From JANQPA01 sp964628385 (lineage in GTDB: Bacteria > Bacteroidota > Bacteroidia > Chitinophagales > Saprospiraceae), in the NCBI GenBank assembly GCA_964628385.1, contig CAZVOD010000026.1, positions 1 to 47,581 on the forward strand: DNA of 47,581 nucleotides, given 5' to 3'. The position numbers and the translations under genes were made by a program. The notes beneath the pieces were generated by a model. The model saw nothing but the letters and a program-made list of their open reading frames with translations, had not been told where the DNA came from and did no database searches. Within the stretch, counting starts at the first letter, position 1. Each line of letters opens with the position of its first letter. This document shows positions 1 to 8,763 of this stretch, piece after piece.

Positions 1-157
1 CAAAAGCTAAATCGACGCTATGCTCAAGTGAATATAAAAAATTAAACTTACTTAAATTACATTGTAATAATACTTTCTATCTTAAAGTCTTTTGCAAAAT
101 CAAACAATTTATTTTATTTTAAGTACCAATTCATAGGTAGTGTGTTAAAATGTAGGA

Positions 158-181
158 TAACCGGGTTCTATTGCCCGGTTA
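158..181. other. 8-bp hairpin, leader region
   Basis: TAACCGGG at 158-165 is the perfect reverse complement of CCCGGTTA at 174-181, with an 8-nt loop. No T-run follows on either strand, so it is not a convincing intrinsic terminator. It lies in the gene-free first 298 bases of the window. It could be the remnant of an upstream gene's terminator or an operator. Confidence 0.35.
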
Positions 182-227
182 AGGATAATAGGTAATCACA
201 AGTAGGGTATGCTTGGAAAAGTCATCA

Positions 228-251
228 ATTTTATTCCATTGGGAATAAAAT
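228..251. promoter_or_regulatory. Perfect 10-bp palindrome upstream of the recQ-like gene
   Basis: ATTTTATTCC (228-237) and GGAATAAAAT (242-251) are perfect reverse complements around a 4-nt loop. The palindrome ends 47 bp before the helicase start. Its position suits an operator or a 5'-leader stem-loop. That role is inference; only the symmetry is seen. Apart from this and the hairpin at 158-181, I see nothing recognisable in bases 1-298. Confidence 0.35.
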
Positions 252-298
252 ATGAGTAGCCCAACTCAACCATTTCACAATAAAATGTTATTAGAATT

Positions 299-2203
299 TT
301 GCAGCAGCCTTTAGAAATCCTGAAGCAGTACTGGGGATATAACAGCTTTCGGCCACTTCAGGAAGATATCATCCAATCCGTGCTACAGAGGTATGATACT
401 CTGGCCTTACTTCCTACCGGAGGGGGTAAATCTATTTGTTTTCAAGTACCGGGAATGTGTAAGGAAGGACTTTGCCTGGTCATATCTCCGCTGATAGCTT
501 TGATGAAAGATCAGGTTGAACAACTGCAAAAGCGTTTTATTAGTGCCGTTGCGATTTATTCCGGTATGCATTATAAAGAAATAGACCGGATTCTGGATAA
601 TGCCGTGCAGGGCCACTACAAATTTATTTATATTTCTCCGGAACGACTATTCACAACCGTTTTTCAAACCCGCCTGAAAAAAATGCCCATCAATTTGATA
701 GCCGTAGATGAAGCACACTGCATATCGCAGTGGGGCTACGACTTCAGGCCGGCTTACCTTGAAATTGGCCGTATAAGAGAGATATTACCCAATATTCCTG
801 TACTTGCACTAACGGCCACAGCTACTCCAAAGGTAGTCATTGATATTCAGGAAAAACTACTCTTCGAAGATAGTAATGTGTATCAAAAAAGTTTTGAAAG
901 AGCGAACCTCTCCTATGTCGTCTTACACGATGACAATAAAAGAAGCAGAACACTGGAACTGCTGAGCAAAATCCCCGGCTCGGGCATTATTTATGTTAGA
1001 AACAGAAGAAAAACCCGGGAAATGGCACAAGCTTTACAGTTTCACAACATTGCCGCTGATTTTTATCACGGCGGACTTTCCAATGAAGAACGAGCACAAA
1101 AGCAAAATGACTGGATACAGGGCCGCACTCGAATCATGGTAGCTACTAATGCTTTTGGGATGGGTATTGACAAACCCGATGTTCGTACAGTTATTCACCT
1201 TGAGCTACCGGATAGTTTGGAAGCTTATTTCCAGGAAGCCGGCCGTGCCGGAAGAGACGGCGAAAAATCCTTCGCCGTGTTACTCTATCAACGAGAAGAT
1301 AGTATAAAGCTGGAAGATCAATTCAGAAAAGCCTTCCCAGCTGTCAAGCTAGTTCGACAAGTATACCGAGCCCTGGGTAGTTATTACCAGCTGGCAATAG
1401 GCGGCGGAATTGGAGAAAGCTATGATTTCGATATTATTGATTTTTCCAAAACCTTTAAGCTGAATCCGGTAGAAGTGCTAAACAGTTTAAAAATTTTGGA
1501 ACAATCCGGCTGGCTCGCATTGAGTGAAGCCGTTTTCCACCCTTCTATGATTAAAGTGATCGCTGACCGGGAAGCAATCTATGATTTTGGATTAAGGCAT
1601 CCAAAGCTTAGCAAAGTGATCAAGACCATACTTAGAAGCCACCAGGGAGCTACTATACAGGAAGTATTTCTCAAGGAATACCAGCTAGCTAAATTCCTGA
1701 AAATGTCCAAAGAGAACCTTCAGCATTCACTAAAACACCTGGCCCAGGCCAATATTGTCACTTACCAGCCCCAAAAAGATGAACCACAGCTGACCTTTTT
1801 ACAAGAACGGATTTCGGCGAGTGACCTGACCCTTGACCAGGCATTATACAGGTTTCGCAAGCAACAACACCAAACCAGAATAGAAAAAGCGATCGGTTAT
1901 GCAGAAATACCGGTTTGCAGAAGTCAGCAATTGCTTAAATATTTCGGACAAAAGCACCCTCCCCTGTGCGGGCAGTGCGATGTGTGCCGCGGTAAAGCTG
2001 AAAATACCATTTCCAAAAAACAATTTAACAGCTACACAGAACAAGTACTTGCAAAGATAAAACACACCGAAATATTTCCGGATGAATTGATTGCTAGTTT
2101 TCCACCCGAAGAAAGAGACAGCATCAATCGGGTAGTACAGTTTTTGATGGACGAAGAAAGGATAAAAGTAAATGAGGATATGGTTTTACAAGTGGAAGAG
2201 TAA
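299..2203 (+). CDS. recQ: RecQ family ATP-dependent DNA helicase
   Basis: This is a superfamily 2, 3'-to-5' DNA helicase that unwinds recombination and replication intermediates in the cytoplasm. Visible motifs are Walker A TGGGKS (K44), the DEAH box at 137-140, TATAT, and motif VI QEAGRAGRDG at 312-321. A four-cysteine zinc site follows at C540, C557, C560 and C563, as in the RecQ-Ct region. About 70 residues follow the zinc site and no HRDC domain is obvious, which is typical of the second, shorter-tailed RecQ paralogue of Bacteroidota. The start is TTG at 299: an in-frame stop lies at 281 and the ATG at 285 is out of frame, and the protein then begins directly with the usual RecQ N-terminus. 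Its stop is one base from the stop of the convergent glycosyltransferase. The family is certain; recQ versus a numbered paralogue is not. Confidence 0.93.
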   Translation: MQQPLEILKQYWGYNSFRPLQEDIIQSVLQRYDTLALLPTGGGKSICFQVPGMCKEGLCLVISPLIALMKDQVEQLQKRFISAVAIYSGMHYKEIDRILDNAVQGHYKFIYISPERLFTTVFQTRLKKMPINLIAVDEAHCISQWGYDFRPAYLEIGRIREILPNIPVLALTATATPKVVIDIQEKLLFEDSNVYQKSFERANLSYVVLHDDNKRSRTLELLSKIPGSGIIYVRNRRKTREMAQALQFHNIAADFYHGGLSNEERAQKQNDWIQGRTRIMVATNAFGMGIDKPDVRTVIHLELPDSLEAYFQEAGRAGRDGEKSFAVLLYQREDSIKLEDQFRKAFPAVKLVRQVYRALGSYYQLAIGGGIGESYDFDIIDFSKTFKLNPVEVLNSLKILEQSGWLALSEAVFHPSMIKVIADREAIYDFGLRHPKLSKVIKTILRSHQGATIQEVFLKEYQLAKFLKMSKENLQHSLKHLAQANIVTYQPQKDEPQLTFLQERISASDLTLDQALYRFRKQQHQTRIEKAIGYAEIPVCRSQQLLKYFGQKHPPLCGQCDVCRGKAENTISKKQFNSYTEQVLAKIKHTEIFPDELIASFPPEERDSINRVVQFLMDEERIKVNEDMVLQVEE

Positions 2204-2204
2204 T

Positions 2205-3293
2205 TTATAATTTCTTATAAAAATCAATCAGTTTAACGGCTTCTTTTTCCCAGGTTAGCTCTTCTCTGGCTAAAAGGCAATTGTGGCGTAGCCTATCGTA
2301 GTGCGCTTTATCATTAATAAGAAGCTGAATAGCCGATACCAGTTGATCTGTTGCCAAATCATCAACCAACTGAAAGATATCGTAAGTTGTATTCAATGCT
2401 GCATATTCGGGAAAATTCATTTGAATAGAAGGAATACCAGCCTGTATGTAATCAAAGGCTTTATTCGCTAGCGAGTAATAATAACTCAAGCCTTTATTTT
2501 CCAATAAATTCAATCCTATATAGGCTTTGGGAGTGAGCTCTGCCAGCTCTTCCGGCCGCAAGTAGCCCCAAAAAACAACCTTATCAGAGAGGGCCAATTG
2601 CTCTTTGAGCTTTCGAAGCACATGGGAGAGATCTCCCTCTCCTACCAGCCAGAGTACAGCCCCTTCGATATATTTCATGGCCCTCATGACCGCTTCGAGG
2701 CCTCGCCCTTCGTTGAGTACGCCCTGGTATAAGATGATTTTGGGCTCCTGCCCGGACTGCACCGACAGTTCTTTTTGAAAAGGTACATTTCTAATAACTC
2801 CGAAGGCTGTTCCGTATTTTTCCTCAAAAATAGTAGCCAGCCCCTCTCCTACTGTGTAGGCATATTTAATGTTAGGTATTGTTAGCTGAGCCAGGGTTTC
2901 CCAAACTGATTTGACCATTGGCCGATCAACAACTTCGGGGACTTCAGTGAAATACTCATGGGCATCGTATACCAGAGTCACTCCTTTGATTTTACTTACC
3001 ACAAATGCGGGAAGGATCGTATCAAGGTCAATAGCACAAAGAATATCCATCCGCTGCCGGAGTAGAAAAAATAGCAACCTGAGGTTGAATTCCAGATAGA
3101 AAAGTTTTCCTTTTTGCATCCGGCAATTGAGCCGATGTTGCTGAAAAGGCCTTTCACCCAGAGGAATCGAGTTTTTCTTTGTCCTTCCTACCAGCATTAC
3201 TTCGTAACCCGCCGAAAAAAGACTACCACAAATTCTGATCATCCGCTGATCATAAGTAAGATCATTCGTTACTGTAAGTATGATGCGTTTCAT
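2205..3293 (-). CDS. Glycosyltransferase, GT4-like (group 1)
   Basis: This 362-aa protein has a GT-B type architecture. The N-terminal half starts MKRIILTVTNDLTYDQRM and carries the DAHEYF motif seen in many bacterial group 1 glycosyltransferases. The C-terminal half has the donor-binding pattern LYQGVLNEGRGLE, WLVGEGD, then a conserved LANKAFDYIQAGIPSI segment. It probably transfers a nucleotide-activated sugar to a cell-surface glycan or lipid on the cytoplasmic face. Acceptor and donor cannot be read from the sequence. It is the last gene of a minus-strand run and sits 34 bp after the decayed glutamate-synthase-like gene. It has no signal peptide and its length is normal for the family. 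Confidence 0.85.
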   Translation of the reverse strand: MKRIILTVTNDLTYDQRMIRICGSLFSAGYEVMLVGRTKKNSIPLGERPFQQHRLNCRMQKGKLFYLEFNLRLLFFLLRQRMDILCAIDLDTILPAFVVSKIKGVTLVYDAHEYFTEVPEVVDRPMVKSVWETLAQLTIPNIKYAYTVGEGLATIFEEKYGTAFGVIRNVPFQKELSVQSGQEPKIILYQGVLNEGRGLEAVMRAMKYIEGAVLWLVGEGDLSHVLRKLKEQLALSDKVVFWGYLRPEELAELTPKAYIGLNLLENKGLSYYYSLANKAFDYIQAGIPSIQMNFPEYAALNTTYDIFQLVDDLATDQLVSAIQLLINDKAHYDRLRHNCLLAREELTWEKEAVKLIDFYKKL

Positions 3294-3327
3294 TTATAAT
3301 AGTCTTATTTTAAGAATTTGGAGATGC

Positions 3328-3945
3328 TCACATAGCATCGCCAAATCCAACCCTTACTACCGCGACAGGTGTAAGAAAAAGCCGCTGGTAGCGCCAATTT
3401 TTCAAATTTCTAATAAATTTGTGACATAAAACTCTACGGTGTAGCTTCCAGCCAATCTTGCTTCCAAAGATTGGGGATCGCAGAATATGAGATCCGGTGA
3501 GTATTTTACCCGCTGCTATTAGCTTAATATGTCTTTTTAAGCCAAAGCCTATCAGGGTATCATAAACAAATACCAACCCTTCCTGGTAAGGCGTCCCTAC
3601 TGAATTGGAAGACTCCAGCGGAGCCGCACCTGTTCCTTCTTCTCCTCCATCTACAGCAATAAAATCCGGGTATATGCCCGTTTTGATTATAGCCTTACAA
3701 ATAGCTATAAATTCGCTTCGGCGCCCCAAACAGAACTTGAACCCTACAGGTTTTCCACCTGATAATTCGCGGAGTTGCTGCAGAAATTCCAGTAGACCGA
3801 CCGGCGTGGAAAATACCCGATGAAAGGGCGGGAAAAGTACAGAAGCTCTGGGTTTTCCATTTCTTATGCGAGCGATCCATAAGTAGCTGATGCCAGCTAT
3901 AACTAATAAGCTGGTTATTGAAAATAAGATGAATGAGGTACGCAT
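3328..3945 (-). pseudogene. Internally deleted glutamate-synthase-like (FMN-binding) protein
   Basis: The first ~25 residues form a membrane segment (MRTSFILFSITSLLVIAGIS...), as in the ~500-aa membrane-anchored glutamate synthase large-subunit-like proteins of Bacteroidota. The sequence then jumps at about residue 42 to the middle of the FMN-binding barrel: FHRVFSTPVGLLEFL, GGKPVGFKFCLGRRSEF, DFIAVDGGEEGTGAAP and GKILTG are family hallmarks. Roughly half of the expected protein between the anchor and the barrel is missing. The last ~50 residues after GKILTG no longer match the family (the expected alanine/cysteine-rich cluster region is absent), which suggests a further deletion or frameshift. 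The conserved GGEGGTG is altered to GGEEGTG. At 205 aa it cannot form a complete barrel, so I call it a pseudogene, although the frame is still open. Confidence 0.75.
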
Positions 3946-3993
3946 ATTTTTTGTTTGTTGACAGCTAAGGAATGCTACATTAGCATCTTACAG

Positions 3994-4473
3994 TTATTTC
4001 TCAGAATTATGTTTATCAATTTTTACGCGTAAAAAATAGGCCATCGCAAAAATAACCGCTCCCAGTCCCAGGCCGTATCCCATAATATCTGACTCTCCAT
4101 CCCAGGAGATAATACGCCCAGCAAAGGAGACCGCCATCACTACAATAATGACTTTTACAAGCATGGTTTTTAGCTGGTCAATATCTTTGATGATCAGCCA
4201 CTCGGGAAGATTGTCGATACTGGCAACGAAGAGTTCAAATAGGCCAACCCCCATAATAAAAAATACAACGCCCAGCAAAACCATATCTATGGATTTGAGT
4301 GCTTTAAGGATGACCTTGGTTTCATCACCGTGATCTACAAATATCGTCCTGATTACATTATAGATTTCATAGAAAGAGTAGGCAAATATACTGGTAGCCA
4401 GGAGGATTATTCCAACTACTGCCAAAAAGGAAAGAAAGCGAAGTAAAATTCCAAAAGAGTGAGTAAAATTCAT
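3994..4473 (-). CDS. YqhA/UPF0114 family membrane protein
   Basis: This 159-aa protein has four hydrophobic segments, at about residues 8-32, 62-84, 104-124 and 130-149. The arrangement and the motifs (LLRFLSFLAVVG, GVGLFELFVASIDNLPEWL, a short charged tail) match the YqhA/UPF0114 family of inner-membrane proteins. The biochemical role of that family is not established. The gene lies between the glutamate-synthase-like pseudogene (48-bp gap) and a secreted coiled-coil protein, all on the minus strand. Nothing in the neighbourhood suggests a specific function. The family assignment is fairly secure. Confidence 0.82.
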   Translation of the reverse strand: MNFTHSFGILLRFLSFLAVVGIILLATSIFAYSFYEIYNVIRTIFVDHGDETKVILKALKSIDMVLLGVVFFIMGVGLFELFVASIDNLPEWLIIKDIDQLKTMLVKVIIVVMAVSFAGRIISWDGESDIMGYGLGLGAVIFAMAYFLRVKIDKHNSEK

Positions 4474-4586
4474 CTGAAATGACAGTTATTTTTTGATGCA
4501 AACTGGAATATAACACATCCTTCAGACAAACAGGCAAATATTGGAATGAAGATTTCCGGTGAAACCTCCATTCCAGAATATCATAC

Positions 4587-5258
4587 TTAATTTTTCTTGG
4601 TCTCTGCCTTAGCTCTTTCCAAAGTTCTATCCTGCGTTTGTATGGCTTCTTTCTTGGCAGCTTGCTCTTTGAGGTTTTGTTCAATCTTTAGCCTGAGTTC
4701 CGCTATCAGCTCTTCTGCTTTTTTGATATCGTCTTTATAAGACTCATTTTCTTTTTCGAGCTTTTTCAAATCTTTTTCCAGCGCTTTCATCACCTGCCTT
4801 TGCAGCTTGAAGTCCTCCTTCGACATTTCTTCTTCCAACGTTAGCCGATATTCCCGAATCATATTGATGGCTTCACTAAATTGACGTTGATCCAGATCAG
4901 AAGATAGGTAAGCGCCTCCAAGATTAAACCAAAGCGAGATGGTCACGTCGTTACTCTGCTTGTCTTGTTCAAAATTGGCATATATATCAATTGTATTGTT
5001 GCTTATCGCCTCTATCTTGGCGTTATCAGCAAAAAGATTTTTCGTTTCTCGGGCTTTGCGAATTTTGGCTTTATTCTTTTTCATAAAATCCTCAAAAATA
5101 TCCTGAGCTACCCCTTCATTGATATTTTCCAGGGTAAAAACCAATGCATTATTCACACCTTGACTCATTTTTTTGGGCATTTCCTGCACCTGAAAGTCCT
5201 GAGCTGTCAGAGCCGTTCCCAATACGCTACAAAAAAGTAATATGATCAAATTTTTCAT
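4587..5258 (-). CDS. Secreted coiled-coil protein of unknown function
   Basis: I do not recognise a named family. Residues 1-19 form a Sec signal peptide (MKNLIILLFCSVLGTALTA, cleavage expected just before QDF). The globular part (20-135) contains NALVFTLENINEGVAQDIFEDF and a beta-rich segment around IDIYANFEQDKQSNDVTISL. From about residue 140 to the end the sequence is highly charged with heptad-like spacing (Lys/Glu/Leu), so a long coiled coil is likely. It is probably periplasmic or attached to the cell surface. It starts 50 bp after the GT2 gene and may share its transcript. Confidence 0.75.
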   Translation of the reverse strand: MKNLIILLFCSVLGTALTAQDFQVQEMPKKMSQGVNNALVFTLENINEGVAQDIFEDFMKKNKAKIRKARETKNLFADNAKIEAISNNTIDIYANFEQDKQSNDVTISLWFNLGGAYLSSDLDQRQFSEAINMIREYRLTLEEEMSKEDFKLQRQVMKALEKDLKKLEKENESYKDDIKKAEELIAELRLKIEQNLKEQAAKKEAIQTQDRTLERAKAETKKN

Positions 5259-5308
5259 GCTTTGTGATTTTAGTATTTACGGCTTTTGACGAGTGGCCCG
5301 GTTGAAGG

Positions 5309-6196
5309 TCACTTCTCCTTTATCATTTCCCAAAAATACGAAAGCTTATATAAATCAAAATAGAACAGGGAAGGATTAGGGCTTTTAAAATGCTGGTACA
5401 AAAGAGGCCGCAGTAGTTTTAGGCTCTTGCCGAGCAGGAAAGTCACACCAAAGGCATCCAGCTGTTTGGCCATTTGAGTAAGCCGGGTTTCCAAGTCGGG
5501 ATACTGCTTTTGGAGCGCTACCAGGTTTTCTACTGCTTTAACTGACTTTTCCAGAAATTCCGACTGCAACTCCAGGCCTATATGTTGCAACGGGTTTTCT
5601 ATGTGCAGGATGGGAATCTGGCGCCGGCGCAATTCAAAGCCGAAAAGAGTATCCTCGTGACCGTACTGTTTTATATTTTCATCAAAACCAATACGGAGTA
5701 ATATATTTTTAGAAACTAAAAAATTGTTGGTCATGAACCCATGATAAGGTTTTTGCTGCCGCTCAGCGGCTTTTCTAGCTTCCCGGATGGTACCGTATTT
5801 CCAGTGGAAAAATAATTCATCATCTGAGGGTGGCTTTTTTTGATAGGTTCTTCCACCACAAATGACGCCATCGAAGGGCAAGTGACTGAGATAGTTGGAA
5901 AGATAACGGCCAGAAATAACTTTAGAGTCGCTATCCATAAAGAGCAGGTAGTCGTGATGAGCTCTTTGGGCCATTAGATTGCGAATACAAGCCCGGCCTA
6001 CATTTTCTTTCAACATTTCATACCGCACATTTTCCCATCCACTTATTTCATTATTCAAGTGCTGAAATGGCTCACTGGAAGCATCGTCGAGGCAATAAAT
6101 CTCAACGGGTTGTTGAACAGAAGCCGCCTGCTGCTGAAGGGCTTTGACCAGAAGCCGGACATCAAAATTGTAAACGGGAATCAGTATCGATATCAT
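5309..6196 (-). CDS. Glycosyltransferase family 2 protein
   Basis: This 295-aa GT-A fold enzyme opens with MISILIPVYNFDVRLL, followed by the nucleotide-binding CLDDASSE and the metal-binding DSD motif at D88-S89-D90 (YLLFMDSDSKV). These are the classic GT2 signatures. It probably adds a sugar to a cell-surface polysaccharide or lipid; donor and acceptor are unknown. An intact GHEDTLFGFELRRR segment matches the acceptor-side ED motif of the family. The gene is divergent from the histidine phosphatase gene, with only 49 bp between starts. It is the first gene of the minus-strand run ending at 2205. Confidence 0.88.
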   Translation of the reverse strand: MISILIPVYNFDVRLLVKALQQQAASVQQPVEIYCLDDASSEPFQHLNNEISGWENVRYEMLKENVGRACIRNLMAQRAHHDYLLFMDSDSKVISGRYLSNYLSHLPFDGVICGGRTYQKKPPSDDELFFHWKYGTIREARKAAERQQKPYHGFMTNNFLVSKNILLRIGFDENIKQYGHEDTLFGFELRRRQIPILHIENPLQHIGLELQSEFLEKSVKAVENLVALQKQYPDLETRLTQMAKQLDAFGVTFLLGKSLKLLRPLLYQHFKSPNPSLFYFDLYKLSYFWEMIKEK

Positions 6197-6214
6197 TTTA
6201 AATGCTTATTTCTT

Positions 6215-6222
6215 TATCTTTG
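6215..6222 (+). promoter_or_regulatory. Candidate Bacteroidota -7 element (TAnnTTTG)
   Basis: TATCTTTG matches the Bacteroidota sigma-ABfr -7 consensus TAnnTTTG exactly. It ends 23 nt before the ATG of the histidine phosphatase gene, inside the 49-bp divergent intergenic region. I do not see a clear TTTG -33 box at the usual spacing, so confidence is modest. Confidence 0.35.
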
Positions 6223-6245
6223 CCCACCTAATAACTTTACACCTT

Positions 6246-6866
6246 ATGACTGATCACAAGATTATCTATATTCTTCGACACGGACAAACAGAATACAACA
6301 AAAGGAAGATGGTTCAAGGAAGTGGTGTAGACAGTGATTTGAATGAGACTGGCCAACAACAGGCAAACGCTTTTTTCGAAAAATATAAATCCCTCCCTTT
6401 TGAGTTGTTGTATACTTCTGGCTTAAAACGAACGCAACAGACACTGAAGCCTTTTATTGATCTGGGAATTCCATGGCTGAAGCGCCCTACAATCAATGAG
6501 ATCAGCTGGGGGCGGCACGAGGGGCTGGCTAGTACCCCAGAAATGATAGAGCAGTATCGGTACGTTATACAACAATGGACAATGGGTAACTTTCAGGCGG
6601 CAGTTGATGGCGGAGAGAGTGCTCAGCAAATGGCCAGGCGCCTTCAGCGTTTTGTAGATGAACTAAAACAACGGGAAGAAAAGAAAATCCTGGTCTGTGC
6701 TCATGGTCGGGCTATGCGTTGTCTGATGTGTCTGCTCAAAGAAGCTCCTCTAAATCATATGGAAAACTTCCGTCATTCTAATACTGGATTATATCGGGTA
6801 AGATTTACGGGCGACACTTTCCTCTTTGAGTTGGAAAATGATATTTCTCATCTGGATCAGGATTAA
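6246..6866 (+). CDS. Histidine phosphatase (phosphoglycerate mutase-like) family protein
   Basis: This 206-aa protein belongs to the phosphoglycerate mutase-like histidine phosphatase superfamily. The phospho-histidine motif LRHGQTEYN has R11 and H12, and the second catalytic histidine is H153 in VCAHGRAMR. It probably removes a phosphate from a small molecule (alpha-ribazole phosphate, sugar phosphate or similar). The substrate cannot be read from sequence, and the name phosphoglycerate mutase should not be taken literally. It is cytoplasmic, with no signal peptide. The gene is followed 48 bp later by msrA on the same strand. A short symmetric run GTTTTTT-C-AAAAAAC sits between them and could be a weak terminator. 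Confidence 0.88.
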   Translation: MTDHKIIYILRHGQTEYNKRKMVQGSGVDSDLNETGQQQANAFFEKYKSLPFELLYTSGLKRTQQTLKPFIDLGIPWLKRPTINEISWGRHEGLASTPEMIEQYRYVIQQWTMGNFQAAVDGGESAQQMARRLQRFVDELKQREEKKILVCAHGRAMRCLMCLLKEAPLNHMENFRHSNTGLYRVRFTGDTFLFELENDISHLDQD

Positions 6867-6914
6867 ACTTTGGCGTTCACCAAATGTTTTTTCAAAAAAC
6901 AATAATAAAAGTAT

Positions 6915-7469
6915 ATGGCTCAATCATCTTATAACTTTGAATTAGCTACCCTTGGAGGTGGCTGTTTCTGGTGTATCGAAGCGGTTTTTCAAAACATAGA
7001 AGGCGTCATCGACGTCACTTCCGGCTATTCAGGAGATACCAAAGATAAAGCAGATTATAAAATGGTTTGTACGGGTATGACCAAACATGCCGAAGTAGTA
7101 CAAATCAGGTTTGATCCGGCGTTGATATCATTTGAAGAAATTCTGGAAATATTCTGGACGGCCCACGACCCTACTACCCCCAACCGACAGGGTAATGACG
7201 CAGGGCCTCAGTATCGCTCGGTGATATTTTACCACAATGAAAAGCAAAAAGAAATTGCTGAGCAGTCAATTACTGAGGTAGCCGCTAAGATTTGGGATGA
7301 CCCAATTGTCACGGAAGTATCCCCTTTGGAAGAATTTTTCCCGGCAGAAGAATACCACCATAATTATTATAATAAAGTGGGTGCCAGAAATCCTTACTGT
7401 ACATTTGTGATTACTCCAAAGATTAATAAAGTGAGAAAAAAGTTTGCGAGTAGGCTGAAGAACGTCTAA
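6915..7469 (+). CDS. msrA: Peptide-methionine (S)-S-oxide reductase MsrA
   Basis: MsrA reduces methionine-S-sulfoxide in proteins, repairing oxidative damage, with thioredoxin as the usual reductant. The hallmark GGGCFWCIEAVFQ contains the catalytic C17 and is followed by GYSGD and the HDPTTPNRQGNDAGPQYRS substrate-binding block. The length of 184 aa is standard. No signal peptide is present, so it is cytoplasmic. No MsrB domain is fused to it. The protein is complete and unremarkable, and the assignment is very secure. Confidence 0.96.
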   Translation: MAQSSYNFELATLGGGCFWCIEAVFQNIEGVIDVTSGYSGDTKDKADYKMVCTGMTKHAEVVQIRFDPALISFEEILEIFWTAHDPTTPNRQGNDAGPQYRSVIFYHNEKQKEIAEQSITEVAAKIWDDPIVTEVSPLEEFFPAEEYHHNYYNKVGARNPYCTFVITPKINKVRKKFASRLKNV

Positions 7470-7513
7470 GCCGATTGATCAGGTCATCTTGGAGTAATAA
7501 CTGATAAAAAGCT

Positions 7514-7538
7514 GAACTATTAATCGATCTGATAGTTC
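7514..7538 (+). terminator. Possible weak terminator after msrA
   Basis: GAACTAT (7514-7520) pairs with ATAGTTC (7532-7538) around an 11-nt loop and is followed by the T-rich GTGTTTTGTCATTTT. The stem is short. It lies 45 bp after the msrA stop, where a terminator would be expected, and upstream of the transhydrogenase operon. Confidence 0.3.
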
Positions 7539-7631
7539 GTGTTTTGTCATTTTGGGGATTAATGTTAATTTCGACTCCCACAAAGCTAAGGAAAACAAAA
7601 TATTATTCCTTCACAACAAGGTTTCTTCAAT

Positions 7632-8729
7632 ATGAAATTAGGTATTTTAAAGGAAGAAGTATTCAAGCGCGTTGCTGTAGTACCTGATACCCTTCCCAAA
7701 ATAAAAGATCTGGGAGTAGAAGTCCTGGTAGAGTCAGGTGCAGGAGAAAATGCCTTACATTCAGATGCCAGCTACAAGGAGCAGGGTGCTGGGCTCACAG
7801 ACAGGCAGGCCATTTTAGAGCAGGCGGACATTATTGCCAGCATTTCACCTCTTGACTCTTCTACGCTTTCTTCCCTTGCTAACAACAAGGTTCTTTTGGC
7901 TCAATTCGAGCCTTACAATAAGCCCGAAATAACGAAAGAACTGCAGGAGCTGGGGTTACGGGCTTTTAGTCTCGATATGATTCCGAGATCTACGATAGCT
8001 CAATCCATGGATGTTTTATCTTCTATGGCTTCTATTTCGGGATACCGGGCGGTTTTGGAGGCCGCTTTTTATCTGCCGCGTTATTTTCCAATGCTTATTA
8101 CTGCTGCTGGTAGTGTACGGCCGGCCCGGGTTTTGGTCTTGGGAGCGGGAGTAGCGGGCCTTCAGGCTATTGCGACTGCCAAGCGACTTGGCGCCATGGT
8201 AGAGGCCTTTGATACCCGACAAGCCGCTAAAGAAGAGGTTATGAGTTTAGGCGCTAAATTCGTAGAAGTTGAAGGTGCTCGTGAAGATACTGGTGCGGGC
8301 GGATATGCAGTTGAGCAATCTGAGGATTTCCTCAAGCGACAGCGAGAGGAGGTACAAAAAAGGGCTGCGAAAGCTGATATAATAATCACCACAGCACAGG
8401 TTAGGGGCCGTAAAGCACCTCTTTTGGTACCCAAATCGACGATTGATCAAATGAGGCCGGGCAGTGTGCTGGTGGACCTTGCCGCTTCCACAGGGGGCAA
8501 TGTGGAGCTTTCCGAAAATAACAAAGTAGTAGAATACAATCAGATCCATATTATTGGTAATTCATTTCTGGCAGATAAAATGCCACAGGATGCGAGTTTG
8601 CTGTACAGCAATAATGTTCTCAATTTTCTTAAGGTCATCGTAAAAGAGGGCGCTTTGAATATTGATATGGAAAATGAAATTATTGCTTCTACTCTTTTCA
8701 CTGCCGAAAAAGAAGAAGCGAACGGATAA
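7632..8729 (+). CDS. pntAA: NAD(P) transhydrogenase subunit alpha part 1 (NAD(H)-binding domain I)
   Basis: This is the peripheral NAD(H)-binding component (dI) of proton-translocating transhydrogenase, which passes hydride from NADH to NADP+ using the proton gradient. It starts MKLGILKEEVFKRVAVVPD, the alanine dehydrogenase/PNT N-terminal pattern. The Rossmann core is VLVLGAGVAGLQAIATAKRLGA, ending at FDTR. The DTGAGGYA segment and the RGRKAPLLVPK loop are also characteristic. At 365 aa it is the split form, as in Rhodospirillum rubrum, with the membrane part of alpha encoded separately next door. It is first in a tight operon, with pntAB beginning 34 bp later. Confidence 0.94.
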   Translation: MKLGILKEEVFKRVAVVPDTLPKIKDLGVEVLVESGAGENALHSDASYKEQGAGLTDRQAILEQADIIASISPLDSSTLSSLANNKVLLAQFEPYNKPEITKELQELGLRAFSLDMIPRSTIAQSMDVLSSMASISGYRAVLEAAFYLPRYFPMLITAAGSVRPARVLVLGAGVAGLQAIATAKRLGAMVEAFDTRQAAKEEVMSLGAKFVEVEGAREDTGAGGYAVEQSEDFLKRQREEVQKRAAKADIIITTAQVRGRKAPLLVPKSTIDQMRPGSVLVDLAASTGGNVELSENNKVVEYNQIHIIGNSFLADKMPQDASLLYSNNVLNFLKVIVKEGALNIDMENEIIASTLFTAEKEEANG

Positions 8730-8763
8730 GTTAATTCTCTGCTAAGACGCAACACAAAATTTT

